Below are positions 9,095-18,082 of a DNA stretch of 64,000 nucleotides, piece after piece. The stretch spans positions 17,016-81,015 of the forward strand of contig DAIOGK010000018.1 of the NCBI GenBank assembly GCA_036745275.1. The letters are read 5' to 3'. The notes under the pieces were generated by a model. It was not told where the DNA came from. It worked only from the letters and a program-made list of their open reading frames with translations, and ran no database searches. The first letter of the stretch is position 1. Each line of letters starts with the position of its first letter. A program made the position numbers and the translations under genes. The stretch comes from JAIUNP01 sp020161975. GTDB taxonomy: Bacteria; Pseudomonadota; Alphaproteobacteria; Rhizobiales; Beijerinckiaceae.

Positions 9095-10264
9095 ATGGCG
9101 AGCGACAGCCAGGCGCCTTTGAAGGTCTTTATCATCGCCGGCGAGCCTTCCGGCGATGTGCTGGGCGCCAAATTGATCCGCGCCCTGCGCCAACGGCAAT
9201 GGAATGTGCAGGTTGAGGGCGTCGGCGGCGCGGCGATGACAGCCGAGGGGCTGAAGTCCCTGTTTCCGATGTCAGACATTGCCGTGATGGGCTTCGTCCC
9301 GGTCATCAAGCGTCTGCCGCTGCTGCTCGACCGCATCCGAACAACAGCGCTGGTGGCGGAAGTTTCGCGCCCGGATGTCGTGGTGCTGATCGACAGCCCT
9401 GATTTTACCCATCGTGTCGCGCGCAAGCTGAAGAAGCGCCTGCCGTCGGTGCCGATTATCAACTACGTCTCGCCAACAGTCTGGGCCTGGCGCGAGGGCC
9501 GGGCAAAGAAAATGCGCGGCTACATTGACCATGTGCTTGCGGTTCTGCCCTTCGAGCCGGCGGCGCACGAACGCCTCGGCGGCCCGCCCTGCACCTACAT
9601 CGGGCACCCGCTGATCGAACGGTTCGGTGATCTCAGGCCACGGCCCGAGGATGCGCTGGCCCGCGAATTCGAGCGCAATATCCTGCTACTCCCCGGCAGT
9701 CGCAGTTCCGAAGTCACGCGGTTGATGCCGGTGTTTGGCGAAGCCGCAGCCGCGATTGCAGCAGCTGTGCCAAATGCCCGGTTTGTCCTGCCGGTGGTGC
9801 CGCATGTCCGCCCGTTGGTTGAGGCAGCGATTGCGACTTGGCCGGTCAAGCCCGAGCTTGTTTTCGGCGAAGCGGAGAAGTTCGCTGCTTTCCGCCGTGC
9901 GCGGGCGGCGCTTGCGGCGTCTGGCACGGTGACGCTGGAGCTTGGCCTTGCACAGATCCCGATGGTCACCGCCTACAAGGTTTCGCCCATTGAAAAGCAG
10001 ATCATCCGGGCGCTGGTGAAAGTCTCGACGCCGATCCTGCCCAGCCTGATTCTCGGCCACAAGGTTGTGCCGGAATTTCTTCAGGAGCAGGCAACCGGCG
10101 CCAATCTCGCCGCGGCCATGCTGCCGCTGATCAGCGGCGGGGCTAACCGCGACAGTCAGCTTGCGGATTTCGAGGCGCTGGATGCGGCAATGGCAGTGCC
10201 GGGTGGAACCCCAAGCGATGCCGCTGCCGAAATTGTCATGCGCTATGCCCGGCAGCCGGCCTGA
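9095..10264 (+). CDS. lpxB: lipid-A-disaccharide synthase
   Basis: GT19 glycosyltransferase that condenses UDP-2,3-diacylglucosamine with lipid X to form the disaccharide core of lipid A at the inner membrane. The 389-residue length is typical. AGEPSGDVLGAKLIRAL at the N-terminus and YVSPTVWAWREGRAKKM around residue 130 are family motifs; LPGSRSSEV near 190 and ASGTVTLELGL near 275 belong to the UDP-sugar site. It is the last gene of the + strand envelope cluster and ends just before a bidirectional terminator shared with gltA. Confidence 0.96.
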   Translation: MASDSQAPLKVFIIAGEPSGDVLGAKLIRALRQRQWNVQVEGVGGAAMTAEGLKSLFPMSDIAVMGFVPVIKRLPLLLDRIRTTALVAEVSRPDVVVLIDSPDFTHRVARKLKKRLPSVPIINYVSPTVWAWREGRAKKMRGYIDHVLAVLPFEPAAHERLGGPPCTYIGHPLIERFGDLRPRPEDALAREFERNILLLPGSRSSEVTRLMPVFGEAAAAIAAAVPNARFVLPVVPHVRPLVEAAIATWPVKPELVFGEAEKFAAFRRARAALAASGTVTLELGLAQIPMVTAYKVSPIEKQIIRALVKVSTPILPSLILGHKVVPEFLQEQATGANLAAAMLPLISGGANRDSQLADFEALDAAMAVPGGTPSDAAAEIVMRYARQPA

Positions 10265-10272
10265 AAGCACAT

Positions 10273-10300
10273 AAAAAGGGCGCCCGAAGGCGCCCTTGAT
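10273..10300. terminator. bidirectional terminator between lpxB and gltA
   Basis: A 9-bp perfect stem (AAGGGCGCC / GGCGCCCTT) encloses a CGAA loop. On the - strand it is followed by a continuing T-run (10272-10277 reads TTTTTA after the stem), and on the + strand by TTGATTGTT. It serves both converging genes and is the better terminator for gltA. Confidence 0.8.
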
Positions 10301-10318
10301 TGTTCGATTCTGCCGCGC

Positions 10319-11611
10319 TCACTTGCGCTGGGCAATCGGCACGTAATCACGCTTGGGCGCGCCGGTATAAAGCTGGCGCGGACGGCCGATGCGCTGATGC
10401 GGATCCTCGATCATTTCCTTCCACTGGGCAATCCAGCCGACGGTGCGAGCCAGCGCAAACAGCACGGTGAACATGGAGGTGGGGAAGCCCATCGCCTTCA
10501 GCGTGATGCCCGAATAGAAGTCGATGTTCGGGTAAAGCTTGCGCTCAACGAAATATTCGTCGTGCAGCGCAATACGCTCCAGTTCCATCGCGACCTGAAG
10601 CAGCGGATCGTCCTTCACGCCGACTTCCGACAGGACCTCGTGCGTCGTACGCTGCATGATGCGGGCGCGCGGATCATAGTTCTTGTAGACGCGGTGACCG
10701 AAGCCCATCAGACGGAACGGGTCGTTCTTGTCCTTCGCGCGGGCGATAAAGTGCGGGATGCGATCCGGCGTTCCGATCTCGGCCAGCATCTTCAGCGCTG
10801 CCTCGTTGGCGCCGCCATGGGCCGGACCCCAGAGGCACGCGACGCCCGCCGCGATGCAGGCAAAGGGGTTCGCGCCCGAGGAGCCGGCGAGGCGGACCGT
10901 CGAGGTCGAGGCGTTCTGCTCATGGTCGGCATGGAGAATGAAAATCCGGTCCAGCGCACGCGAGAGCACCGGATTGACGCGGTATTCCTCGCACGGAACC
11001 GAGAAACACATGTTCAGGAAGTTCGAGGTGTAATCCAACGCATTCTGCGGATACACGAAGGGCTGGCCGATGTGATACTTGTAGGCCATGGCCGCCAGCG
11101 TCGGGAACTTGGCGATCATGCGCATCGACGCAACCATCCGCTGATGCGGATCGGTGATATCGGTCGAGTCGTGATAGAAGGCCGAAAGCGCGCCGACAGA
11201 CCCCACCATGACCGCCATCGGATGCGCGTCGCGGCGGAAGCCCTGGAAGAAGCGGCTCATCTGCTCATGCACCATGGTGTGGCGCGTGATGCGGTTCACG
11301 AAATCCGTCTTCTGGACGGCGGTGGGCAGTTCCCCGTGCAGCAGCAGATAGCAGGTTTCAAGGAAGTCGCCATGTTCGGCGAGCTGCTCGATGGGATAGC
11401 CGCGATGCAGCAGCACACCGGCATCGCCATCGATATAGGTGATCTGGCTTTCGCAGGCCGCCGTGGAGGTGAAGCCCGGATCGTAGGTGAACATGTCGGT
11501 CTTGCCGTACAGGGCGCCGATGTCGAGTACATCCGGCCCGATCGTGCCCTTGCGAACCGGCAGATCAACCGCCTTGTCACCGACCTTGATGGTGCCTGTT
11601 GAGGCTGTCAT
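10319..11611 (-). CDS. gltA: citrate synthase (type II)
   Basis: Entry enzyme of the TCA cycle: condenses acetyl-CoA and oxaloacetate. The 430-residue length is typical of the NADH-sensitive, hexameric type found in Gram-negatives. The active-site blocks are visible: ILHADHEQNAS (His), PAHGGANEAALKML, MGFGHRVYKNYDPRA (His/Arg) and, near the C-terminus, the catalytic Asp in NIDFYSG. The start ATG has GGAGGA 5 bases upstream, a strong ribosome-binding site. About 124 bases separate it from the gltX stop, so it may have its own promoter. Confidence 0.97.
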   Translation of the reverse strand: MTASTGTIKVGDKAVDLPVRKGTIGPDVLDIGALYGKTDMFTYDPGFTSTAACESQITYIDGDAGVLLHRGYPIEQLAEHGDFLETCYLLLHGELPTAVQKTDFVNRITRHTMVHEQMSRFFQGFRRDAHPMAVMVGSVGALSAFYHDSTDITDPHQRMVASMRMIAKFPTLAAMAYKYHIGQPFVYPQNALDYTSNFLNMCFSVPCEEYRVNPVLSRALDRIFILHADHEQNASTSTVRLAGSSGANPFACIAAGVACLWGPAHGGANEAALKMLAEIGTPDRIPHFIARAKDKNDPFRLMGFGHRVYKNYDPRARIMQRTTHEVLSEVGVKDDPLLQVAMELERIALHDEYFVERKLYPNIDFYSGITLKAMGFPTSMFTVLFALARTVGWIAQWKEMIEDPHQRIGRPRQLYTGAPKRDYVPIAQRK

Positions 11612-11735
11612 TTAATCCTCCATCCGGCGCGTCGCGCCCTGCTTACACTGTGACGTTCCTCCCATGGGTATCGCAATGCAGCATAACCAGCAAGCTGAAC
11701 GTCCCGATCAATGCCCGGACATGGCAAAACTACCG

Positions 11736-13172
11736 TTATATCTTCGTCGAAGAGAGCTGATCCGCAATACGCGCCAGGCTCTCCGGCTTGCCAAGAACTG
11801 CGAGCACGTCGAAGATTCCCGGTGAGGTCGTCCGCCCGGTCAGCGCGGCCCGGAGCGGCTGGGCGAGGTGGCCGAGCTTGGCGCCCGTCGCCTCCGACAC
11901 CGCACGCACAGCAGCCTCGATGCTGCCCGCAGTCCAGTCTTCAACGCTGCTGAGGGCCGGCATCAGGCTGGCAAGACGCTCGCGGCCAGCCTCGTCGAGG
12001 TGCTGCCGCGCCTTGTCGTCGATGGGCAGTGGGCGCGCCTGGAACAGGAATCGCGCACCGTCGATCAGTTCCAGAATGGTCTTGGCGCGCTCCTTGAGAC
12101 CCGGCATCGCAGCGAGCAGGCGGGCCCGGAGACCCGGATCAGCAAGGCCAGCGGCAAAGAACGCCTGCTCAGGATGCACGGCCAGCACATCTTCCATGCG
12201 CTCCAGCAGTTCCGCATCCGGCGTTTGGCGCATGTAGTGGCCGTTGAGGTTTTCGAGCTTGGCAAAATCGAACCGGGCAGGGGACCGACCGACGCTTTTC
12301 AGGTCGAACAGCGTGCTCATTTCCTCGGTGGAGAAGATCTCCTGGTCACCATGGCTCCAGCCAAGACGCACGAGATAATTGCGCAGTGCCGCCGGCAGAT
12401 AGCCCATGGCCCGATAGGCTTCGACGCCGAGCGCACCATGGCGCTTCGATAGCTTCGCCCCATCCGGCCCGTGGATCAGCGGGATATGCGCCATGGCCGG
12501 CACAGCCCAATCCATTGCCTGATAGATCTGCGTCTGACGTGCGGCATTGGTCAGGTGATCGTCGCCGCGGATCACATGGGTCACGCCCATGTCGTGATCA
12601 TCCACGACGACGGCCAGCATGTAGGTGGGGTTGCCATCCGAGCGGAGCAACACGAGATCGTCGAGATCCTTGTTGTTCCAGGTCACCTTGCCCTGAACGA
12701 GATCGTCCACCACGGTCTCGCCTTCAGAGGGCGCGCGCAGGCGGATGACCGGCTTGACGCCAGCCGGCGCCTCACTGGGGTCGCGGTCACGCCAGCGGCC
12801 GTCATAGCGCATGGGGCGCCCCTCGGCGCGGGCCTTTTCGCGCATCTCTTCGAGTTCCTGTGGCGTCGCATAGCAGTAATAGGCCCGGCCCGCTTTCAGC
12901 ATCGCCTCTGCCACCTCGCGATGGCGCTGGGCGCGCGCAAACTGGTACACGGGATCGCCCTCCCAGTTCACACCCAGCCAGCGCAGCCCCTCGATGATCG
13001 CGTCAATGGCCGCATCGGTCGAACGCTCGCGGTCCGTATCCTCGATGCGCAGCAGCATCGTGCCGCCAAAGCGGCGCGCGTAAAGCCAGTTGAACAGTGC
13101 AGTCCGCGCACCGCCGATATGCAGAAATCCGGTGGGCGAGGGGGCAAAACGGGTGACGACAGGTGTGGACAT
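11736..13172 (-). CDS. gltX: glutamyl-tRNA synthetase
   Basis: Class I aminoacyl-tRNA synthetase that charges tRNA-Glu (and, where gatCAB operates, tRNA-Gln). The 478-residue product begins MSTPVVTRFAPSPTG; the HIGH-type motif is HIGG at residues 18-21 and the KMSKS-type motif is KLSKR near 240. The codons upstream of 13172 lie in the divergent promoter region and do not match the family, so they are excluded. It is divergent from comEC with an 80-base gap. The gltX-gltA order next to lexA-comEC is common in Hyphomicrobiales. Confidence 0.96.
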   Translation of the reverse strand: MSTPVVTRFAPSPTGFLHIGGARTALFNWLYARRFGGTMLLRIEDTDRERSTDAAIDAIIEGLRWLGVNWEGDPVYQFARAQRHREVAEAMLKAGRAYYCYATPQELEEMREKARAEGRPMRYDGRWRDRDPSEAPAGVKPVIRLRAPSEGETVVDDLVQGKVTWNNKDLDDLVLLRSDGNPTYMLAVVVDDHDMGVTHVIRGDDHLTNAARQTQIYQAMDWAVPAMAHIPLIHGPDGAKLSKRHGALGVEAYRAMGYLPAALRNYLVRLGWSHGDQEIFSTEEMSTLFDLKSVGRSPARFDFAKLENLNGHYMRQTPDAELLERMEDVLAVHPEQAFFAAGLADPGLRARLLAAMPGLKERAKTILELIDGARFLFQARPLPIDDKARQHLDEAGRERLASLMPALSSVEDWTAGSIEAAVRAVSEATGAKLGHLAQPLRAALTGRTTSPGIFDVLAVLGKPESLARIADQLSSTKI

Positions 13173-13252
13173 TCGGACGGTTCCGCAGCAGGCAATTGAA
13201 GGAAGTTGCGTTCGTGTAGCATGTTGGCCGGGTGACACAACAGGAGAGCAGC

Positions 13253-15553
13253 GTGGCGGACCCACGGGGGCGCAGCGGTGGGCGCGGCAGGGCGGTGGCG
13301 ATTGCCATCGACGAGGCCACCACGCGCCGCCGTCTGCTGCGCTGGTGGCCCGAGCGTCTTGCCGGCTGGCAGACCGTCTGGCGCACTGCCTTCAATCTCG
13401 AAATAGACCGGCGCCGGCTCTTCCTCTGGCTGCCAGTCGCCTTCGGAGCGGGGATCGTCGCGTATTTCCAGGCCGAGGCTGAGCCCTCGCTCGTCGCCTC
13501 CGGCATCCCGGCGGCTCTGGCACTTGGTCTTGCCGTTCTGGGGCGGCGACGGCTGTTGTCGCTCGCGATGTGGCTGGGAATCGCTGCGCTGTTTACGGGC
13601 TTTTTCGCCGCGACGCTCAGGGCGCGGCTGGTGGCCGCCCCCGTTCTGGCCACCCCGGTCTTTGCCAGCATTGATGGGCGCGTCGAGGCAATCGACCGGA
13701 CGGTCTACGGTGCGCGTGTGCTGGTTGCAGTGTCGGATATGTCGCCCGCCGTCGAGCGGATGCCGGAACGGGTGCGCGTGACAGTACGCGGGCGCATCTC
13801 CTTGTCGAGTGGCGATGCCGTGCGCTTCCGCGCCCGCCTGACGCCGCCGCAACCGGCATCGGTTCCCGGCGGCTTCGATTTTCGACGCGAGGCCTTCTTC
13901 CAGCGCATTGGTGCGGTCGGCTATGCGACAGGCGGCATGGCTGCGCTTGAAACCTCAGAGCCTGTGCCGCTGCGCATAAAGCTTGTCGCGGCGATAGACC
14001 GGATGCGCGACACGCTGACCGAGCGGATCATAGCCGTGATCGGCGGCTCCACGGGCGCGATCTCCGCAGCGCTCATCACCGGAAAACGCGGCCAGATCGT
14101 CGAAGCGGACAACGAGAGCTGGCGCGCCGCCGGCATCTATCACCTCATCTCGATTTCCGGCCTGCATATGATGCTGGCCGCCGGCCTGTTCTTCTGGTCG
14201 GCCCGCGCACTCTTCAGCCTCGTGCCGGGCATCGCGCTGAACCACCCCACAAAGAAATGGGCCGCGCTGATCGCCATGGCCGGCGCGACTGCTTACGACG
14301 TGTTCTCAGGCTCCGAGGTTGCGACCGAGCGTTCTCTCATCATGACCTTGGTGATGTTCGGCGCCATCCTGGTTGACCGCCCGGCGCTCGCCATGCGCAA
14401 TCTGGCAATTTCCGGCCTGCTGATTATGGCCATCCGGCCAGAAACCGTACTCGGCCCCAGCTTTCAGATGTCTTTCGGCGCGGTGGCAGGGCTCGTAGCC
14501 TATGGCGAGATCGAGCGGCGCTGGCACGAGCGAAATGCCGGGAGGGCATACCCCGGCGGATCATCCCTGACAGATACGTTCCGGCGTCTCGCAGTCGCCT
14601 TTATCCTCACAAGCCTGATCGCCGGCCTCGCGACCGCCCCGTTCCAGGCCTACCATTTTCACCGGCTCAACCCGTATGGTGTGCTCGGAAACGCGCTGTC
14701 CGTGCCGGTCTGCTCCTTCATCGTCATGCCTGCGGCATTGCTCGGCGTCGTCCTCTACCCCCTCGGGCTCGACGCGCCGGCCTGGTGGCTGATGGGGCAG
14801 GGAGTCGAGATCATCCAGCATTTCGCACGATGGGTCGCGGGGCTGGGCGGTTCGGTCGCAATGGTGGCACGGTTCAGCGCCGGGGCACTCCTGCTCATGA
14901 CGCTCGGCCTGATGCTGGCAACGCTGATGACCACGTTGCCATTTCGTATCGTCGGCCTCGCCATAACTGCAACAGGCCTTGGTTTTGCAGGAAACGAGCC
15001 ATTCCACCCCGATCTCATTCTCGACGCCTCGGGCCGCGCCGCCATGGTTCGCAATGCCGCCGGCAGTCTCACCCTCCTCAGTCGCCAGAAACCAGCCTTC
15101 GCACTCCAGCAATGGCTAGCCGGTGATCGCGACGGCCGCTCCCCGCGCGACGCTGCGCTGACAACCGGCACCGCCTGCGACCGCCTCGGTTGCACGACGT
15201 CCCTGGCCGATGGTCGCAGCATCGCTCTTGTCCTCGACAAAAGTGCCTTTGCCGAAGACTGTGAACGCGCCACGCTCATCGTAACCCCGCTGGCTGCCCC
15301 GGACTTCTGCCGGCAGGGCGCCGATGTCTACGACCGCGACTACTTCGCCGCTTATGGCGCCACCTACATCTATCCCGACGGTCGCCACGAAACCGCCTCC
15401 AACGCCCGCGTCGACCGGCCATGGGCACCGAAACCAACGCCGTCCATCATAGCCCAGCCGGCGCCACAGTCCTCCGCACAGCCGCCATCATCAACCGCAC
15501 CTACATGGACGCCCGAGGCGCTCGATCCATTGCCCGAAGCCGAAACTCAGTAA
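13253..15553 (+). CDS. comEC: ComEC/Rec2 family DNA-uptake membrane protein
   Basis: Polytopic inner-membrane protein that forms the channel for single-stranded DNA during transformation in competent bacteria. The 766-residue protein has an N-terminal hydrophobic region with the DUF4131 beta domain (about 55-200). The competence domain follows, with the hallmark ISISGLHMMLAAG near residue 300 and several membrane helices to about 570. The C-terminal tail resembles the metallo-beta-lactamase-like part but without an HxHxDH motif, as in other alphaproteobacterial versions. The start is GTG at 13253 with AGGAG 6 bases upstream; a GTG at 13232 is the alternative, adding 7 residues. Whether the organism is competent cannot be told from this gene alone. 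Confidence 0.9.
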   Translation: MADPRGRSGGRGRAVAIAIDEATTRRRLLRWWPERLAGWQTVWRTAFNLEIDRRRLFLWLPVAFGAGIVAYFQAEAEPSLVASGIPAALALGLAVLGRRRLLSLAMWLGIAALFTGFFAATLRARLVAAPVLATPVFASIDGRVEAIDRTVYGARVLVAVSDMSPAVERMPERVRVTVRGRISLSSGDAVRFRARLTPPQPASVPGGFDFRREAFFQRIGAVGYATGGMAALETSEPVPLRIKLVAAIDRMRDTLTERIIAVIGGSTGAISAALITGKRGQIVEADNESWRAAGIYHLISISGLHMMLAAGLFFWSARALFSLVPGIALNHPTKKWAALIAMAGATAYDVFSGSEVATERSLIMTLVMFGAILVDRPALAMRNLAISGLLIMAIRPETVLGPSFQMSFGAVAGLVAYGEIERRWHERNAGRAYPGGSSLTDTFRRLAVAFILTSLIAGLATAPFQAYHFHRLNPYGVLGNALSVPVCSFIVMPAALLGVVLYPLGLDAPAWWLMGQGVEIIQHFARWVAGLGGSVAMVARFSAGALLLMTLGLMLATLMTTLPFRIVGLAITATGLGFAGNEPFHPDLILDASGRAAMVRNAAGSLTLLSRQKPAFALQQWLAGDRDGRSPRDAALTTGTACDRLGCTTSLADGRSIALVLDKSAFAEDCERATLIVTPLAAPDFCRQGADVYDRDYFAAYGATYIYPDGRHETASNARVDRPWAPKPTPSIIAQPAPQSSAQPPSSTAPTWTPEALDPLPEAETQ

Positions 15554-16266
15554 CGCCGGATCAGACTGACCAGCTTCCCCTGAATCTGAACCCGATCCGA
15601 GCCGTAGATCTGCGTTTCAAAGGAAGGGTTCGCCGCCTCCAGCGCGATGGTGTTGCCCTTTCGGCGCAGACGCTTCAGCGTGGCGATTTCCTCATCGACC
15701 AGCGCCACGACGATATCGCCGTTGTTGGCCGTCTCCTGCCGGCGGACAAGCACCGTGTCACCATCAAAAATGCCGGCCTCGATCATCGAATCGCCCTTCA
15801 CCTCCAGCGCATAATGCTCGCCATGCGACAGAAACTCGGGGGAGATGTTGATGGTATGGCTGCGATTCTCGATGGCGGAAATCGGCGTGCCTGCGGCAAT
15901 GCGCCCCATGACCGGAACCATGATCGATCTGACTTCATCCTCATCCATCGGCGGCGCGACGGTGGGAGAGGGCGCCCGGACACGCCCGAGATCCCCTTCG
16001 ATCACGCTGGGGCTGAAGCGCTGACGGCCCGGACGCGGGGTGCCGCCGGTCGATTCGGGCAGGCGCAACACCTCGATGGCGCGCGCGCGGTTCGGCAACC
16101 GGCGGATGAAGCCCCGCTCCTCAAGCGCCAGAATCAGCCTGTGGATGCCCGACTTCGACTTCAGATCCAGCGCATCTTTCATTTCGTCGAAAGACGGCGG
16201 CACGCCGCTCTCGGCCAGACGCACCTGAATGAGGCGCAGCAATTCCATCTGCTTCTTGGTCAGCAT
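15547..16266 (-). CDS. lexA: LexA repressor, SOS response
   Basis: Transcriptional repressor that self-cleaves when RecA filaments form. The 239-residue protein has a winged helix-turn-helix at residues 1-65 (beginning MLTKKQMELL), a Pro-rich linker of about 40 residues and an S24 peptidase domain. The cleavage bond is Ala125-Gly126 (RIAAGTP); the dyad is Ser160 (KGDSMIEAG) and Lys198 (ATLKRL). The ATG at 16266 is chosen over an earlier in-frame codon because the family begins with this helix. An SOS box lies 79 bases upstream, implying autoregulation. Its last 7 bases overlap the end of comEC, which runs the opposite way. Confidence 0.97.
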   Translation of the reverse strand: MLTKKQMELLRLIQVRLAESGVPPSFDEMKDALDLKSKSGIHRLILALEERGFIRRLPNRARAIEVLRLPESTGGTPRPGRQRFSPSVIEGDLGRVRAPSPTVAPPMDEDEVRSIMVPVMGRIAAGTPISAIENRSHTINISPEFLSHGEHYALEVKGDSMIEAGIFDGDTVLVRRQETANNGDIVVALVDEEIATLKRLRRKGNTIALEAANPSFETQIYGSDRVQIQGKLVSLIRRY

Positions 16267-16328
16267 CGCGGCATCCTTCTCAAGGGCCAAGCGTCCTGGA
16301 ACGTTTGCACATGCGCTCCAAACAAAAC

Positions 16329-16359
16329 AGGAACAAATCTATCTGTTCCTCATGCGTTC
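16329..16359 (-). promoter_or_regulatory. LexA operator (SOS box) with adjoining inverted repeat
   Basis: GTTC-CTCATGC-GTTC at 16345-16359 (GAAC-N7-GAAC on the lexA strand) matches the direct-repeat SOS box known from alphaproteobacteria. It lies 79-93 bases upstream of the lexA start, between lexA and the moeA stop. Abutting it, 16329-16350 is a 22-bp inverted repeat (AGGAACA / TGTTCCT, 8-base centre) that shares its right arm with the SOS box, so two operator geometries overlap. Confidence 0.8.
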
Positions 16360-16374
16360 CGCAAGTGCTTTTTA

Positions 16375-17601
16375 TCAATCCAGCCGGGACAACAGGACAA
16401 TGCGGCAGGTGGCTCCTTCCGCTGCGGCCGGCGCGTGACGCTCACGGATCAGGAGGCAATCGGACGCCGCAAGGGTGGAGAGCATCGAACTATCCTGCCG
16501 GCTGTGCGGCACGACGACGGGCAGGCCGTCCCGCTCGCCGATGATCCGGGCGCGGACATAATCGAGACGCTCGTCATTCTCCTTCATCTCAGCGCCCAGG
16601 ATGGCGGGGCGCGAGGGATCATCTCCGGCGCCGGGATCGCCCAACATCGCACGGATCAGCGGCTGAACGAAGATCAACGAACAAACGATTGAAGAAACAG
16701 GGTTTCCCGGCAACCCGATCAGCAGCATCTGTCCGAGTTGGCCGAACATCAGCGGCTTGCCGGGGCGCATGGCAATCCGCCAGAAGCCGAGGTCCATGCC
16801 CTCCCTGGCAAGGGCCGATTGCACGAGATCATGGTCGCCCACCGAAGCACCACCAATGGTCAGGAGCACATCCGCACCCGCATTGCGCGCGGAAAGGATC
16901 GAACGCTCAAGACTGGCAAAATCATCCGTGGCGATGGGCAGCAGCAGGGCCTGGCCCCCCGCCGACTCCACCGCAGCGGCAACGGCGAAGTGATTGGAAG
17001 CAATGATCTGGTCCCGGCCGGGCATCTCGCCCGGTTCGACCAGTTCGTCACCGGTCGCGAGAATCGCCACCCGCGGCTTTTTCCGCACGGGCAGGGTGGC
17101 GTGATTCATCGCGGCGGCCAGGCCAAGTTCACGCGCACCAAGGCGTGTCCCTTCCGGAAGAAGCACCTGCTTTTCGCGAAAATCGAGACCGGCGGCGCGC
17201 ACGAATCGCCCGCGGGGTTCGGCCTGAAGCGCAGTGATCTCATCGCCATCCGCCGATGCGTTTTCCTGAATGAGGATGGTGTCCGCGCCGTCGGGCAAAG
17301 GGGCGCCGGTAAAAATTCGCACAGCCTCGCCAGAACCGACCGCGCCTGAAAAGCCATGCCCGGCAGCCGTTTGGCCGATCAGGCGCAGCCGCGCGCCGGG
17401 GCGGGCAACGTCAGTTCCACGCACGGCATAGCCATCCATGGCGGAGGTCGCGAAGGGCGGCTGGGTGCGCGTTGCGGCAAGTGGCAAGGCCAGCGTCCGC
17501 CCACGCGCGGTGGACAGCGGGATACGCTCTGCATCGGTCAGGCGGGCTGCGGCGAGAATGCGCGCCAACGCCTCATCCACGGGCAGCAGCGCGCCAGCCA
17601 T
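16375..17601 (-). CDS. moeA: molybdopterin molybdenumtransferase MoeA
   Basis: Inserts molybdate into adenylylated molybdopterin in the last step of molybdenum cofactor synthesis. The 408-residue product shows the MoeA N-terminal block PPFATSAMDGYAV, the central MoCF domain with TGDELV and TIGGASVGDHDL, and the PGNPVSS motif before the C-terminal beta domain. The start ATG is one base after the moaC stop; an in-frame codon further upstream would lie within moaC. The gene is the last of the trpC-moaC-moeA unit. lexA follows after 108 bases with its own promoter and operator. Confidence 0.95.
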   Translation of the reverse strand: MAGALLPVDEALARILAAARLTDAERIPLSTARGRTLALPLAATRTQPPFATSAMDGYAVRGTDVARPGARLRLIGQTAAGHGFSGAVGSGEAVRIFTGAPLPDGADTILIQENASADGDEITALQAEPRGRFVRAAGLDFREKQVLLPEGTRLGARELGLAAAMNHATLPVRKKPRVAILATGDELVEPGEMPGRDQIIASNHFAVAAAVESAGGQALLLPIATDDFASLERSILSARNAGADVLLTIGGASVGDHDLVQSALAREGMDLGFWRIAMRPGKPLMFGQLGQMLLIGLPGNPVSSIVCSLIFVQPLIRAMLGDPGAGDDPSRPAILGAEMKENDERLDYVRARIIGERDGLPVVVPHSRQDSSMLSTLAASDCLLIRERHAPAAAEGATCRIVLLSRLD

Positions 17602-17602
17602 C

Positions 17603-18082
17603 TCAGGCCTCACCCGCGCGGTAGTGTCCGCTTTTGCCGCCAAGCTTTTCCAGCAGGCGAATCCCTTCGACCCGCATGTCCTTGTCCGCCGCCTTCGCCA
17701 TGTCGTAGATTGTGAGGCATGCGATGGAAACGGCGGTCAACGCCTCCATCTCGACGCCCGTCTGCCCGGCGATTTTCACCGTCGCAATGACGCGGATCGT
17801 GCCCGGCTCCTCAAGCGCAAAATCCACCGCGATCTTGCTGATCAGCAGTGGATGGCAGAGCGGGATCAACTCATGCGTCTTTTTCGCCGCCATGATGCCG
17901 GCGATGCGGGCGGTGGCGAGCACATCGCCCTTTTTCATCGCTCCGGCGCGGATCAACGCCAGCGTCTCCGGCTTCATCACGATTCGGCCTTCGGCGGTGG
18001 CGATGCGTTCCGTCACGGCCTTGGCGGAAACATCCACCATGCTGGCGTTGCCGGCGGCATCAAGGTGAGTGAGGTCGCTCAT
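17603..18082 (-). CDS. moaC: cyclic pyranopterin monophosphate synthase MoaC
   Basis: Converts the product of MoaA into cyclic pyranopterin monophosphate, the first stable intermediate of molybdenum cofactor synthesis. The 159-residue length is standard. KKTHELIPLCHPLLISK holds the substrate-binding His residues and VEMEALTAVS holds catalytic residues. MoaA is not in the window. The start overlaps the trpC stop by ATGA, so translation is coupled to trpC although the pathways are unrelated; this linkage is widespread in alphaproteobacteria. Confidence 0.97.
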   Translation of the reverse strand: MSDLTHLDAAGNASMVDVSAKAVTERIATAEGRIVMKPETLALIRAGAMKKGDVLATARIAGIMAAKKTHELIPLCHPLLISKIAVDFALEEPGTIRVIATVKIAGQTGVEMEALTAVSIACLTIYDMAKAADKDMRVEGIRLLEKLGGKSGHYRAGEA

